A stretch of 64,000 nucleotides of DNA from Streptacidiphilus sp. 4-A2 (GCA_014284505.1 JAAFYY010000001.1:5567845-5631844); one strand, 5' to 3'. Counted from the stretch's first letter, positions 44,741 through 55,017 are shown. A program made the numbers and translations. The notes: generated by a model from the sequence alone, not told the origin.

Positions 44741-45464
44741 GTGACCCGCATCCTGGTCGTCGACGACCCACCGTCTCCGAAGTCGTCACCGGCTATCTGC
44801 TCCGCGCCGGGTACTCGTGAACGCGCCGAGGACGGCGCCGCCGCGCTGGAGCGGGTCGCCGCGAACCGGCCCGACCTGGTCGTGCTGGACCTGATGCTGC
44901 CCGTGGTCGACGGGCTGGAGATCTGCCGCCGGCTGCGCGCCGACCGGGTCACCCGCGCCCTGCCCGTGGTCATGCTCACCGCCAAGGGCGACGAGCAGGA
45001 CCGGATCCTCGGCCTGGAGCTCGGCGCGGACGACTATGTCACCAAGCCGTTCTCGCCGCGCGAGCTGATGCTCCGGATCCAGTCGGTGCTGCGGCGCAGC
45101 GCGAGCCCGCCGCCGCCCCCTCACCGGAACCGCTGTGCGCCGGGGACCTCACCCTCGACCCGGCCGCCCGGCGGGCGCACCGGGGCGGCCGCGAACTCAC
45201 ACTCACCCTGCGCGAATTCGACCTGCTGGCCTTTCTGCTTCACCATCCCGGCACCGCCTTCGGGCGGGAGGAGCTGATGCGCAGCGTCTGGGGCTGGGAC
45301 TTCGGCGACCTGTCCACGGTGACCGTGCATGTCCGCCGGCTGCGGGAGAAGGTCGAGGACGACCCGGCCCGCCGCCTGATCACCACCGTCTGGGGCGTCG
45401 GCTACCGCTTCGACCCGGCGGCCACGGAGCAGGGCGCGGAGCAGGACAGCGGGGCGCGGTATGA
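44741..45464 (+). CDS. OmpR-type response regulator (frameshifted)
   Basis: The reading (M)TRILVVDD, then, after a shift near 44775 and 44818, ERAEDGAAALERVAANRPDL, VVLDLMLPVVDGLEICRRLR with the phospho-Asp, VVMLTAKGDEQDR and YVTKPFSPRELMLRIQSVLR make a full receiver domain. After a shift near 45118 the winged-helix domain reads LTLREFDLLAFLLHHPGTAF and VTVHVRRLREKVEDDPARRL. The stop is inferred as the TGA at 45462-45464, overlapping the kinase ATG; this needs one more indel. With the following kinase it is a two-component pair absent from this position in M. tuberculosis. Confidence 0.82.
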
Positions 45465-46594
45465 ACAGCTATCTGGAGATGGCCGGCTACGCGGCCGCCG
45501 GGCGGGCGTCGCCGGGCTGCTCGGCTGGCCGGCCATCGTGCTGCTGCGCCGCCGGTCGCTGGCGCTGTCGTTGTTCACCGTCGCCCTGGTCACCGCGCTC
45601 TCGCTGAGCGCCAGCACCATCGCGGTGGCCCGGGCGATGCTGCTGCGACGGCACGACTACGCGGTGGTCAGCATCGTGCTGGCGATGGGCTGTCTGGTGT
45701 CGCTGATCGTCGCGGCGCTGCTCAGCCGCCAGGTGGTGGCCGGCAGCCGGGCGCTGACCCGCGCCGCCCGCACCGTCGGCAGCGACGCCGGCTTCACCGC
45801 CCCGGCCGGGCCGCTGAGCTCGGAACTGTCCGCGCTCAGCGCCGAACTGGCCGCCACCAGCGCCCGGCTGGCGCACTCCCGGGAGCGCGAGCGGGCGCTG
45901 GAGGCGTCCCGGCGCGAGCTGATCGCCTGGATCTCGCACGACCTGCGGACCCCGCTGGCCGGGCTGCGGGCGATGGCGGAGGCGCTGGAGGACGGGGTGG
46001 CCGAGGACCCGCAGCGCTACCACGCCCGGATGCGCACCGAGGTGGACCGGCTCACCGGCATGGTGGACGACCTGTTCGAGCTGTCCCGGATCCAGGCCGG
46101 GGCGCTGACCCTGAGTCTTTCCCGGGTCTCGGTGTACGACCTGGTCGGCGACGCCATCGCCGGGGCCTATCCGCTGGCCAGGGAGCGCGGGGTGCGCCTG
46201 GTGGGCGACCGGGTCGCGCCCGCGCCGGTGCAGGTCGACAGCCGGGAGATCACCCGGGTGCTCGGCAATCTGCTGGTCAACGCGATCCGCTCGACCCCGG
46301 CCGACGGCACCGTGGCCGTGGCCGCGCGGCGGGAGGCGCAGCAGGTGGTGGTGTCGGTGACGGACGGCTGCGGCGGCATCGACGAACAGGACCTCACCCG
46401 GGTGTTCGAGACCGGCTGCGCGGCGGCAGTGCGCGCACCCCGCGCAGCGCGGCCGACACCCGCCGGGCGGAGCAACGGGGACCACCGGTGCGGGGCTCGT
46501 GCGCGGTCGTGGAGTGCGCACGCCGGCGGGCGTCGTGCGCATGTGCACGGCGGCTGCTGTTTCGAGATCGCCTGCCGCCGCGCCCACCGGCTGA
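45462..46594 (+). CDS. Sensor histidine kinase (frameshifted)
   Basis: The protein probably starts MNSYLEMAGYAAAG and, after a shift near 45508, continues VAGLLGWPAIVLLRRRSLAL. Two membrane segments (LFTVALVTALSLSASTIAV and VVSIVLAMGCLVSLIVAALL) with a very short outside loop precede a HAMP-like part and the H box LIAWISHDLRTPLAGLR. The N box is NLLVNAIRSTP. The G boxes after DGCGGIDEQDLTRVFE are damaged by several shifts between 46420 and 46580, so the C-terminal end at 46594 is approximate. The tiny sensor loop suggests it reads a membrane or intramembrane signal. Confidence 0.8.
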
Positions 46595-46736
46595 CCGGCC
46601 TGCTCCATCTCGGTGCGTACAGACCGCGGCGTACCCCCGAGTGCGTGCCCGCGAGCAGCCGCGGGCCGGGCCCGGATGCTCCGTCAGCACTGCCCCGGGC
46701 GCCCGGACTGTCGGCGGCACCTGCGAGGATTGCCGT

Positions 46737-47741
46737 ATGCGAATCGTGGTACTGGCCGGAGGAATCGGCGGCGCGCGCTTTCTGTGCGGCCTCAAGCAAG
46801 CGGTCGGCCCCCAGGCCGACATCACCGTCATCGGCAACACCGGGGACGACATCCACCTGTTCGGGCTGAAGGTCTGCCCGGACCTGGACACCGTGATGTA
46901 CACCCTCGGCGGCGGCATCCACGAGGAGCAGGGCTGGGGCCGCTCCGACGAGTCCTACGCCGTCAAGGACGAACTCAAGGCCTACGGCGTCGGCCCGGAG
47001 TGGTTCGGGCTGGGCGACAAGGATTTCGCGACCCATATCGTCCGCACCCAGATGCTGGGCGCGGGCTATCCGCTGAGCGCGGTCACCGAGGCGCTGTGTG
47101 CCCGGTGGCAGCCGGGCGTGCGGCTGCTCCCGATGTCGGACGACCGGGTGGAGACGCATGTGATGATCGAGCACGAGGGCGCCCGGAAGGCGGTGCACTT
47201 CCAGGAGTTCTGGGTGAAGCTGCATGCCTCCGTGCCCGCGCTGGCGATCATCCCGGTCGGCGCGGAGTCCGCGGCCCCGGCACCGGGGGTGCTGGACGCC
47301 CTGGCGCAGGCCGACGTCATCCTCTTCCCGCCGTCGAACCCGATCGTGAGCGTGGGGTCGATCCTGTCGGTGCCGGGGATCCGCGAGGCGGTGGCGAAGG
47401 CCGCGGCCCCGGTGGTCGGGCTTTCGCCGATCATCGGCGGCGCACCGGTGCGCGGCATGGCCGACAAGGTGCTGGCCGCGGTGGGCGTGGAGACCTCGGC
47501 CGCGGCGGTGGCCGGGCACTACGGCGCCCGCGGCGGATCGCGCGACGGCGCGGGCGCGGATGCGCTGCCGGAGGGGCTGCTGGACGGCTGGCTGGTGGAC
47601 ACGGACGAGGCCGCCGTGGCCGCGGTCGAGGCTGCCGGGATCGCCTGCCGGGCGGTGCCGCTGTGGATGAGCGACCTCGACGCGACGGCCGCGATGGCGC
47701 GGGCCGCGCTGGAGCTGGCCGAGGAGGTGCGCCGGCCGTGA
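46737..47741 (+). CDS. cofD: 2-phospho-L-lactate transferase (coenzyme F420 biosynthesis)
   Basis: CofD/FbiA joins a phospholactyl-type group from an activated nucleotide donor to the deazaflavin FO, giving F420-0 or dehydro-F420-0. The intact 334-residue protein starts MRIVVLAGGIGGARFLCGLK with the glycine-rich nucleotide loop, then ITVIGNTGDDIHLFGLKVCP with the metal-binding Asp pair, and VILFPPSNPIVSVGSILSVP and SPIIGGAPVRGMADKVL. ATG 46737 has GAGGA upstream. The stop overlaps the cofE start by four bases (GTGA). Homologue of Rv3261. Confidence 0.97.
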   Translation: MRIVVLAGGIGGARFLCGLKQAVGPQADITVIGNTGDDIHLFGLKVCPDLDTVMYTLGGGIHEEQGWGRSDESYAVKDELKAYGVGPEWFGLGDKDFATHIVRTQMLGAGYPLSAVTEALCARWQPGVRLLPMSDDRVETHVMIEHEGARKAVHFQEFWVKLHASVPALAIIPVGAESAAPAPGVLDALAQADVILFPPSNPIVSVGSILSVPGIREAVAKAAAPVVGLSPIIGGAPVRGMADKVLAAVGVETSAAAVAGHYGARGGSRDGAGADALPEGLLDGWLVDTDEAAVAAVEAAGIACRAVPLWMSDLDATAAMARAALELAEEVRRP

Positions 47742-49040
47742 GCGGATTCGACGTACGGGCCGTCGGCGGCATCCCCGAGGTCTCCCCCGGGGACGACCTG
47801 GCCGCGCTGCTGCTGGCCGGGATCGAGCAGACCGCCATCGACGGCGGGCTGCGTGACGGCCGATGTGCTGCTGGTCACCTCGAAAGATCGTCAGCAAGGC
47901 CGAGGGCGGGTGGTCCGGGCCGACGACCGGGAGGCGGCGATCGACGCCGAGACGGTGCGGGTGGTCGCCCGCCGGGGGCGGACCAGGATCGTGGAGAACC
48001 GGCAGGGCATGGTGATGGCCGCCGCCGGGGTGGACGCCTCCAACACCCCGTCAGGGACGGTGCTGCTGCTGCCCGAGGACCCGGACGCCTCCGCCCGCGC
48101 GCTGCGCAAGCGGCTGCGGGAGCTGACCGGTACCCGGATCGCGGTGGTGGTCACCGACACCTTCGGGCGCCCCTGGCGCAACGGGCTGACGGATGTGGCG
48201 ATCGGCGCGGCCGGGATCGACGTGCTGGAGGACCACCGGGGGCGGACCGACTCGCACGGCAACGAGCTGGCGCTGACGGTCACCGCGGTCGCCGACGAGC
48301 TGGCGTCGGCCGCGGACCTGGCCAAGGGCAAGACCTCCGGCCGCCGGTCGCCGTGTGCGCGCCTGGGCCGGCTGGTACCGAGAGGACGGCCGGGCCTGCG
48401 GCGATGATCCGGCCTCGGCCGACGACATGTTCCGGCTGGGTACCTCGGAGGCGGTCCGCGAGGCCGTCCCGGCGCCGTACGGTCCGTCAGTTCACCGACC
48501 AGCCGTGGACTCCGGCGCGGTACGCCGGGCCGTGCGGCGCCGTCACCGCGCCCGCCCCGCACCACCACACCCCGTGGCGGTTTGTCTGGTGGAGTCGCCC
48601 GAGGTCAGGACCGGGCTGCTGGACGCCATGCTGGCGGCCTGGAACCGGGATCTGCGGAGCTGGACGGCTGGGGCGAGGAGCGCGTCGCCACCCGGGTCCG
48701 GCGCGGGGACGTGCTGCGCCAGGCCCCCTGCCTGGTGGTCCCGTGCCTGGTCACCGAGGGTGCGCACGACTACCCGGACCGGCGCCGGGCCGCCGCCGAG
48801 CGGGAGATGTTCGTGGTGGCGATGGGCGCGGCCGTGCAGAACCTGCTGGTCACCCTGAGCGGCGAGGGGCTGGGCTCGGCCTGGGTGTCCTCCACCATGT
48901 TCTGCCGGGACACCGTGCGCGAGGCCCTGGCACTGCCCGCGGACTGGGATCCGATGGGCGCGGTCGCGATCGGCTACCCGGCCGCGCCGGCCGCGCCGCG
49001 ACCGGAGCGCGACCCGGAGGCATACCTCACGGTCCGCTGA
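47738..49040 (+). CDS. cofE: Bifunctional F420-0:L-glutamate ligase / nitroreductase-like FbiB (frameshifted)
   Basis: The N-terminal CofE domain adds glutamates to F420-0; the C-terminal flavin domain reduces dehydro-F420-0 in the mycobacterial FbiB type. The protein starts (M)SGFDVRAVGGIPEVSPGDDL; after a shift near 47858 it shows DVLLVTSKIVSKAEGR, VVARRGRTRIVENRQGMVMA, TDTFGRPWRNGLTDVAIGAA and SHGNELALTVTAVADELASA. After shifts near 48345 and 48460-48660 the C-terminal domain reads RTVRQFTDQPWTPA, EREMFVVAMGAAVQNLLVTL and GLGSAWVSSTMFCRDTVREA. Total about 434 residues, full two-domain length. fbiB is the equivalent symbol. Confidence 0.93.
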
Positions 49041-49051
49041 GGCCCGGGCCG

Positions 49052-49075
49052 CGGCCTGCGCCGAGGCGCAGGCCG
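49052..49075. terminator. Hairpin between convergent cofE and AlkA-like genes
   Basis: Perfect 11-bp arms CGGCCTGCGCC and GGCGCAGGCCG enclose two bases, 12 bases past the cofE stop. It may serve both strands. Confidence 0.55.
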
Positions 49076-49122
49076 GGGCTGGGCGCAGGCGGCCGGGGCG
49101 CAGGCGGCGGCCGGGGCGGCGG

Positions 49123-50136
49123 CTAGCTCCGGCGGAAGTCCAGGGGCGCGTAGCGGGGGCGTGGCGCGGGGCCCGCATTCCGGTCATCCGGATCAGCCGG
49201 CAGACCCGGTGCCGGTGCCCGGCGTAGGGGTGCAGCAGCTCCAGCATGCCCGCGTCGTCGGTGCGTTCCCGTCCCGCCAGCGCCCAGCCGACCGTGTTGG
49301 GCAGGTGCAGGTCGCCCACGGTCACCGCGTCGGCGTCGCCGTTGCAGCGCTGGACGGTCTCCGCGACCGTCCACTGCCCGATCCCGGGGACGGTGGTGAG
49401 CAGCGCGGCCGCCTCGGCGGGCGGAAGCACCGAGGCGCGTTCCAGCCGCGCGGCCAGCCGGGCCGCGCGGATCACGGTCGCCGAGCGCTTGCCGTCCACC
49501 CCGGCCCGGTGCCAGGCCCAGGACGGGACCAGCGCCAGGTCCCGGGCGGCCGGGGCGACCCGCAGCCCGTCCGGGACCCGGCCCCCGGCGGCGGTGCCCG
49601 GGCGAACGGCAGCGGCGCGGGGCCGCCGTGGTGCCGGAGCAGGTAGCGCCAGGCCTCGTGCGCCTCACCGACGGTGACCCGCTGCCCGAGCACCGCGGGC
49701 ACCAGCGACTCCAGTACCAGCCCGGTCCGGCCGATCCGCAGCTGCGGATGGCGGCGGTGGGCGTCCCGGAGCACCGGGTGGACGGCGGGGTCGAAGCCCG
49801 TGGGGTCGTCGGCGCGCCCAGCAGCGCGGGCAGCCGCTCCAGCAGCCAGGGCCCGCCGGGGCCCCAGGCGTCGGCGGTGACGGCGCCGTCAGCGGCCCGG
49901 AAGGCGATCCGCAGGGTGCCGGGACCGGCGGGGGTGCGCGAGACCCGCCACACCGCGCCGTCGGCGGCGGTGCGGAAGGCCGGGTCACCACCGCCGAAGC
50001 GCAGCACCTCCAGGGTCGCGCCCAGCGCGGCCCGGTCCGTCGGCCAGCCGGGTCTCCACTCACGGGAGGCGCCGGTGGACGCTTCCCCCGCACGCGCACC
50101 GGGCACCGTCCGGCGACCCACCGTTCCCATCTCCAC
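49123..50136 (-). CDS. AlkA-like DNA-3-methyladenine glycosylase (frameshifted)
   Basis: The C-terminal helix-hairpin-helix domain is clear: RTGLVLESLVPAVLGQRVTV, HRAGVDGKRSATVIRAARLA, ALLTTVPGIGQWTVAETVQR (the HhH loop VPGIGxWT), then the catalytic Asp region GDADAVTVGDLHLPNTVGWA. The N-terminal part (MEMGTVGRRTVPG to AWGPGGPWLLERLPALLG) matches family members that have a degenerate first domain. Shifts lie near 49790, 49600 and 49155. The start GTG 50136 or ATG 50130 is not settled. Expected length is about 337 residues. It should remove alkylated purines from DNA. Confidence 0.85.
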   Translation of the reverse strand: MEMGTVGRRTVPGARAGEASTGASREWRPGWPTDRAALGATLEVLRFGGGDPAFRTAADGAVWRVSRTPAGPGTLRIAFRAADGAVTADAWGPGGPWLLERLPALLGAPTTPRASTPPSTRCSGTPTAAIRSCGSAGPGWYWSRWCPRCSGSGSPSVRRTRPGATCSGTTAAPRRCRSPGHRRRGPGPGRAAGRPGRPGPGAGPVLGLAPGRGGRQALGDRDPRGPAGRAAGTRLGASARRGGRAAHHRPRDRAVDGRGDRPALQRRRRRGDRGRPAPAQHGRLGAGGTGTHRRRGHAGAAAPLRRAPAPGLPADPDDRNAGPAPRPRYAPLDFRRS

Positions 50137-50226
50137 CCCGTAACAGTACGCTCGCGCTCACGTGAGCCTGCTGTGCCGTACAGGTGCGCGATCAAGTCCG
50201 ACGCAAGGCATAGGCTGGACCCCACC

Positions 50227-50991
50227 ATGAGCCAGACACCTCCCAGCGGCGCAGCGACCCCCGCCGATCTGCTGCGCTCCGCCCTCGCGACCGACCCGGC
50301 CCGACCTCTGGTCACCTACTACGACGACGCCACCGGAGAGAGAGTCGAACTCTCCGTGAAGACCTTCGACAACTGGGTGGCGAAGACCGCCAACCTGTTG
50401 CAGGACGACCTCGCCGCCGCCCCCGACGACCGGGTGGCACTGCTGCTGCCCGCGCACTGGCAGACCGCCATCTGGCTGTTCGCCTGCTGGTCGGTCGGGC
50501 TGACGGTGTGTCCCGGGGGCGACCCCGCCCAGGCCGCGCTGGTGGTCAGCGGCCCGGACACGCTCACCACCGCGCTGGCCTGCCCGGGCGAGCGGGTGGC
50601 GCTGGCGCTGCGTCCGCTGGGCGGGCGGTTCCCGGAGCTGCCCGCCGGTTTCGTGGACTACGCGGCGGAGGTCCCGGCCCAGGGCGACCGCTTCGTGCCC
50701 TACGCCCCGGTCGACGCCGACCGTCCGGCGCTGGTGGTCGAGGGCGAGGAGCTGTCGGGCGCGCGGACGGTCACCCTGGCCGCCGACCATGCGGAGGACC
50801 TCGGCCTGAAGCCGGGCGACCGGGTGCTGAGCACACTGTCGTACGACGACTGGGCCGGGCTCGGCGGCGGTCTGCTGGCCCCGCTCGCCGCCGGTGCCTC
50901 GGTGGTGCTGTGCCGCAACAGCGAGCAGCTGGCCCCGGAGCAGATGGAACAGCGGATCGCGTCTGAGCGGGTCACCCACCGGATCGGCTGA
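50227..50991 (+). CDS. TIGR03089 family protein (truncated adenylate-forming-enzyme-like)
   Basis: An intact 254-residue protein starting MSQTPPSGAATPADLLRSAL. It resembles the N-terminal half of acyl-CoA synthetases (ATDPARPLVTYYDDATGERV, NWVAKTANLLQDDLAAAPDD, VALLLPAHWQTAIWLFACWS and CPGGDPAQAALVV) but has no AMP-binding P-loop or C-terminal lid, so it is unlikely to activate acids itself. The family is named TIGR03089 and is restricted to actinobacteria. It lies between the glycosylase and the LytR_C/LCP genes, which is its usual place near LCP genes. No signal peptide. A hairpin follows. Confidence 0.92.
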   Translation: MSQTPPSGAATPADLLRSALATDPARPLVTYYDDATGERVELSVKTFDNWVAKTANLLQDDLAAAPDDRVALLLPAHWQTAIWLFACWSVGLTVCPGGDPAQAALVVSGPDTLTTALACPGERVALALRPLGGRFPELPAGFVDYAAEVPAQGDRFVPYAPVDADRPALVVEGEELSGARTVTLAADHAEDLGLKPGDRVLSTLSYDDWAGLGGGLLAPLAAGASVVLCRNSEQLAPEQMEQRIASERVTHRIG

Positions 50992-51016
50992 TCCGGTCCG
51001 GATCGGGCCGCCGCGT

Positions 51017-51042
51017 GCCCCCGCGCCCGGTTGCGCGGGGGC
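51017..51042 (+). terminator. Hairpin after TIGR03089 gene
   Basis: Arms GCCCCCGCGC and GCGCGGGGGC enclose CCGGTT, 25 bases past the stop. Confidence 0.6.
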
Positions 51043-51102
51043 GCGCGGCGCTCTGCCCCCGCGCCTCCCCGTTGAGCTGGAAACTTCGGTACCGCCCGGC
51101 AG

Positions 51103-51130
51103 TTGACAGGGCGACCGGCTATGGTAGCCG
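51103..51130 (+). promoter_or_regulatory. Possible promoter of LytR_C gene (TTGACA, TAGCCG)
   Basis: TTGACA at 51103-51108 and TAGCCG at 51125-51130 are spaced by 16 bases, 35 bases before the GTG start. The -35 is perfect, the -10 moderate. Confidence 0.45.
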
Positions 51131-51164
51131 CCTCAGAGCAGCATTCGGTTGAGCGGAGCGGCAC

Positions 51165-52028
51165 GTGCGGGCTGGTGACGGGACGGGCGCGGGAAGCGGC
51201 GGTATCGATCCCGCCGACCTGTGGGTACTCGACCCCGCCACCGGCGAGTACCGCATGCGGCGGCCCGGCGACCGCCCGGCGGCTCCGACGACCCCGTCGG
51301 CTCCGACAGCCGCGACGACTCCGACAGCCGCGACGACTCCGGCGGCCGCGGCGCCGCGCCCCGGCGCGGGCCGGGCGGCGGGAGCCGGGCGCGCGGGCCG
51401 GCGCCGGGCGACGGGGGCCCGGACCGGGGCCTGGGTCGCCGGTGCGGTCTGCTTCCTGGTAGCGGTGGGCGGGGTCAGTGCCTTCGCGCTGCTGAAGGGC
51501 GGCGACGGCAGCGCCGCCGCGACCGACGCGGCCCTGCCGGGGGCCCGTCCCAGCTGTACCGCGGCCGCTTCGGCCGCGCCGAGCCCGCAGCCCAGTGTCG
51601 AGCCCCCGGTCTCCGGCGCCTTCCTGAACGGCGCCAAGGCCGATCCGATCGACATCCGGGTCACCGTGCTGGACGGCAGCGGCACCTTCGGCCAGGCCGA
51701 GACGGTGCTGGAGTGGATGCAGAACGACAAGGACTACCTGCGCTCCAGCAACGGCGGCCCGGCGCCCGCGGTGATCCCGAGGACCACGCTGGTCTACGCC
51801 CCCGACCATGTCTCGCAGGCCCGGGCGCTGGCGGCGGCCATGGGCCTGCCCGCCTCCGCGCTGCAAGGCGACGGGAACACCGGCGACACCATCGGCCGGA
51901 TGGTGCTGACCCTCGGCGAGGACTTCCACGGCATAGGCAAGCCGTTCACCGTCCCCGCGGCCCCCTCCGGCCCGGCCACGCCCGGTACGGGCACGGCCGG
52001 ACAAGCGAAGGGCTGCGGCAACCAGTAG
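51165..52028 (+). CDS. Membrane-anchored LytR C-terminal-domain protein
   Basis: The intact 287-residue protein starts (M)RAGDGTGAGSGGIDPADLWV, has an Ala/Pro/Thr-rich cytoplasmic part (repeats of PTAATTP near residues 45-60), one membrane segment VAGAVCFLVAVGGVSAFALL (about residues 89-108) and an outside LytR_C domain DPIDIRVTVLDGSGTFGQAE, YAPDHVSQARALAAAMGLPA. LytR_C domains accompany LCP ligases, probably binding wall glycopolymers. It lies 50 bases upstream of the LCP gene, and they likely act together at the cell surface. Plain LytR_C protein without catalytic LCP part. Confidence 0.85.
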   Translation: MRAGDGTGAGSGGIDPADLWVLDPATGEYRMRRPGDRPAAPTTPSAPTAATTPTAATTPAAAAPRPGAGRAAGAGRAGRRRATGARTGAWVAGAVCFLVAVGGVSAFALLKGGDGSAAATDAALPGARPSCTAAASAAPSPQPSVEPPVSGAFLNGAKADPIDIRVTVLDGSGTFGQAETVLEWMQNDKDYLRSSNGGPAPAVIPRTTLVYAPDHVSQARALAAAMGLPASALQGDGNTGDTIGRMVLTLGEDFHGIGKPFTVPAAPSGPATPGTGTAGQAKGCGNQ

Positions 52029-52078
52029 CCCGGCCGGATCCGGGCGACCGCCCGAGCGTCCCGAGGCAGGCACCGCCG

Positions 52079-53592
52079 ATGAGCAGCAACCACGTACCCT
52101 CCCGCCGCGGCTTCCGCCGGCAGCGCGCCCGTCCGTCCCGGCGCGCGGTACTGCTGCGCCGGGCCGCCCTGGGCTGCGGGCTGGTGGTGGTGCTCGGCTG
52201 TGTCGGCGGCTGGGGCTATGTCTCGTACCTGGACGGCAATATCAGGCACGGCGCGCTCAGCTTCGGCGACCAGGGCCCGGCACAGCCGCCGACGGCCTCC
52301 GGCGGCACCGCCCTGAACATCCTGCTGATCGGCTCCGACACCCGGGACACGGCCGCGGATCTGCGGCTGGGCGGCTCACGTTCCTCGGTGGGCGCACCGG
52401 CCCACGCGGATGTGGAGATGCTGCTGCATGTCTCGGCGGACCGCAGCAACGCCTCGCTGATCAGCATCCCGCGCGACACCATGGTGGACATCCCCGCCTG
52501 TACCGATCCGGCGAGCGGCAGGGCCTATCCGGAGTCGCCGCACGAGCAGATCACCGACAGCCTCTCGCACGGCGGGCCGGGCTGCACCGTCTACACCTGG
52601 CACCAGCTGAACGGGGATTCATATCGACCACTTCATGATGGTCGACTTCGACGGGGTGGTGCGGATGGCCGACGCGATCGGCGGGGTGCCGGTCTGCACC
52701 GCCGATGTCGCCGACCCGTACTCGCATCTGCGGCTGACCCGGGGCCGGCACGTGGTCCGCGGGGTGCAGGCGCTGGAGTGGCTGCGTTCCCGGCACGGCT
52801 TCGGCGACGGCAGCGACCTGTACCGCACCCAGGTGCAGCACATGTACCTGGCGTCGATGCTGCGGCAGCTGCGTTCGGCCGGGACACTGACCGACCCGGG
52901 CCGGATGCTGTCGCTGGCGGACGCCGCGACCAGGGCGCTGACCGTGGACGACGGCCTGGACAGCGTCGGCGCGCTGCTGAAGCTGGCCGACCAGCTCAGG
53001 GGCCTCGCCCCGGAGCGGCTGACGACGGTCACCATGCCCTATGCGGCGGACCCGGCCAATCCGCGGGCCTGGGTGGTCCCGATGCCCGGTGACGCCGAGC
53101 GGCTGTTCGCGATGGTGCGCGGCGACGTCCCGCTGGACCACCACGGCGGACCTGCCGCGGCCCCCGCCCCGTCGGCCGCGGCGGTGCCGGCAGTGCCCGC
53201 GGTGCCGCTCGGGGAGGTCCGGATCACCGTGGAGAACGGCAGCGGCACCCCGAGGCGGGCGGCGGAGCTCTCCCGGGCACTGCGCGGGCTGGGGTTTGCC
53301 CTGGCCCGCAACGGCCTGACCGCCCCGCACCAGGCGGTCACCACGCTCAGCTACGCCCCCGGCGACAGCGCCGGGGCGGCGGCCGTGGCCGCGGCGCTGC
53401 GGCTGCCGCCGAGCGCGCTGCGGCCGTCCGCGGGACTGCGGCGGCCGACGCTGGTGATCGGCGCGGACTGGCCGCAGGGCCGGTACTCCGCGGTCGGCGG
53501 TGCCCGCGCCGGGGGCGGTGCCGACCACGGCGCCGGTGCAGAACGGCAGCGAGTCCAAGTGCGCCCGGGTCAACCCGCACTACACCTGGTGA
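52079..53592 (+). CDS. LCP (LytR-CpsA-Psr) family glycopolymer ligase (frameshifted)
   Basis: LCP enzymes transfer teichoic acid-like or arabinogalactan polymers from lipid carriers to peptidoglycan. The protein has a basic cytoplasmic start (MSSNHVPSRRGFRRQRARPS), a membrane segment ALGCGLVVVLGCVGGWGYVS (about residues 30-50), then the LCP core: ALNILLIGSDTRDTAADLRL, ADVEMLLHVSADRSNASLIS, IPRDTMVDIPAC, and after a shift near 52618 DHFMMVDFDGVVRMADAIGG and EWLRSRHGFGDGSDLYRTQV. The arginines and aspartates of the pyrophosphate site are present. A LytR_C domain (VRITVENGSGTPRRAAELSR) closes the protein; after a shift near 53490 it ends KCARVNPHYTW. Expected 503 residues. Confidence 0.92.
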
Positions 53593-53700
53593 CCCTGCGG
53601 CCCCTGACCGCAGCCGGTCGGGCGCGGAAGCGGGTCGGGCGCGGCAGCCGGTCGGGTGCGGAAGCCGGAGGGCCTGGGCGGAGGGCCTGACCGCAGCCGG

Positions 53701-54770
53701 TCAGGCCTGGACGGAGGCGGAGTCGGAGGCGGAGGCCGGGGCGGGGGCGGTGCTGGCGATCACCCGGCGGGCGAGCGAGCGGGGGCTGGCGAGGAAGCCC
53801 CAGCCCCAGGACATGTGCATGGTCGCCAGGGCCAGCGGCAGCTGGGCACGGGCGGAGGCGGACAGCCCCCGACCTCGCGCAGCGAGCCGCCGAGGATCGC
53901 CACCAGGTAGCCGCCGGGGCGACCAGCAGCCACGGGCTGACGGTGACCCCGCCGACCAGGCCCAGGCCCACGGCGAGCACCGCGGCGGTGGGGCCAGGTA
54001 GCGGAGGTTGACCGAGCCCCGGTGGTAGCGGGTGACCACCCGGCGCCAGCGGCCGTAGTCGTGGTACTGCTTGGCCAGCGCGCGGACCGAGGGCCGGGGC
54101 CGGTAGGTGACCTTGAGGTCCGGAGTGAACCAGATCAGTCCGCCGTCCTGGCGGATGCGGTAGTTCAGCTCCCAGTCCTGGGCGCGGATGAACTCCTCGT
54201 TGTAGCCACCCTGCCGCTCCAGCACCTCCCGGCGGAAGACGCCCAGGTAGACGGTGTCCGCCGGGGCGGCCTGGCCGCCGGTGTGGAAGGCCGCGTTGCC
54301 GACCCCGATCCGGGAGGTCATCGCGGCCGCCACGGCCCGCTCCCACTCGGTCTCGCCCTCGGCGTGCATGATGCCGCCGACGTTGACCGCTCCGGTCTCG
54401 TCCAGCAGCCGGACCGCGGTGTCGATGTAGCCGGGGTGAGCAGGCCGTGCCCGTCGACCCGGACCACCACCGGGTGCCGCGAGCCGTGGATGGCCGCGTT
54501 CAGCCCGGCGGGGGTGCGCCCGGTCGGGTTGGGGACGGTGCGCACCTCGGGCGGTACCGGCGGTCCCGGCGACCAGCCGGGCGGCGATGGCGTCGGTGTC
54601 GTCCGTGGAGGGGCCGAGGGCGATCACCACCTCCATGTCCCCGCGTACTCCTGGGCGAGGATCCGCTCGACGGATTCGCGCAGGTGCCGGGACTCGTTGA
54701 GCACCGGCATGATCACCGAGACGGCCGGGCGCGGGGACCCGCTGGGCGCGGAGGCGGGGATGGCGTTCAT
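53701..54770 (-). CDS. Family 2 glycosyltransferase (frameshifted)
   Basis: The protein starts MNAIPASAPSGSPRPAVSVI, then the GT-A entry MPVLNESRHLRESVERILAQ and, after a shift near 54635, EVVIALGPSTDDTDAIAARL. Later blocks are AMTSRIGVGNAAFHTGG, DTVYLGVFRREVLERQGGYN, EEFIRAQDWELNYRIRQDGG (the acceptor-site region with ED-like W-E-L) and YHDYGRWRRVVTRYHRGSVN. Hydrophobic C-terminal segments would anchor it to the membrane but are scrambled by shifts near 53880-54000. Shifts also lie near 54440-54580. It converges on the LCP gene and is likely an envelope glycan transferase. Ends at 53701. Confidence 0.85.
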
Positions 54771-55017
54771 ATACAGCCCACCGTACCGCCGTCGGCCGGG
54801 ACGCGCCGAACCGGCCCGGACCCGGGGCCGGGCCCGGGGCGGGGGCGCCGGCGGCGCGCGCCGGGCGGCGGCGGGGCGGTCGGGCAGCCGCCCGCCGGCG
54901 GCCCGGACAGCGCTCCGGCGGCGCTCACAGCGGCGCTCAGCGGAGCTCACAGCGGCGCTCCCGGCGGCAGCTCCCGAAGGGTCGCCCGGGCGCCCGGAAA
55001 GTCGAATTGACGAATCG

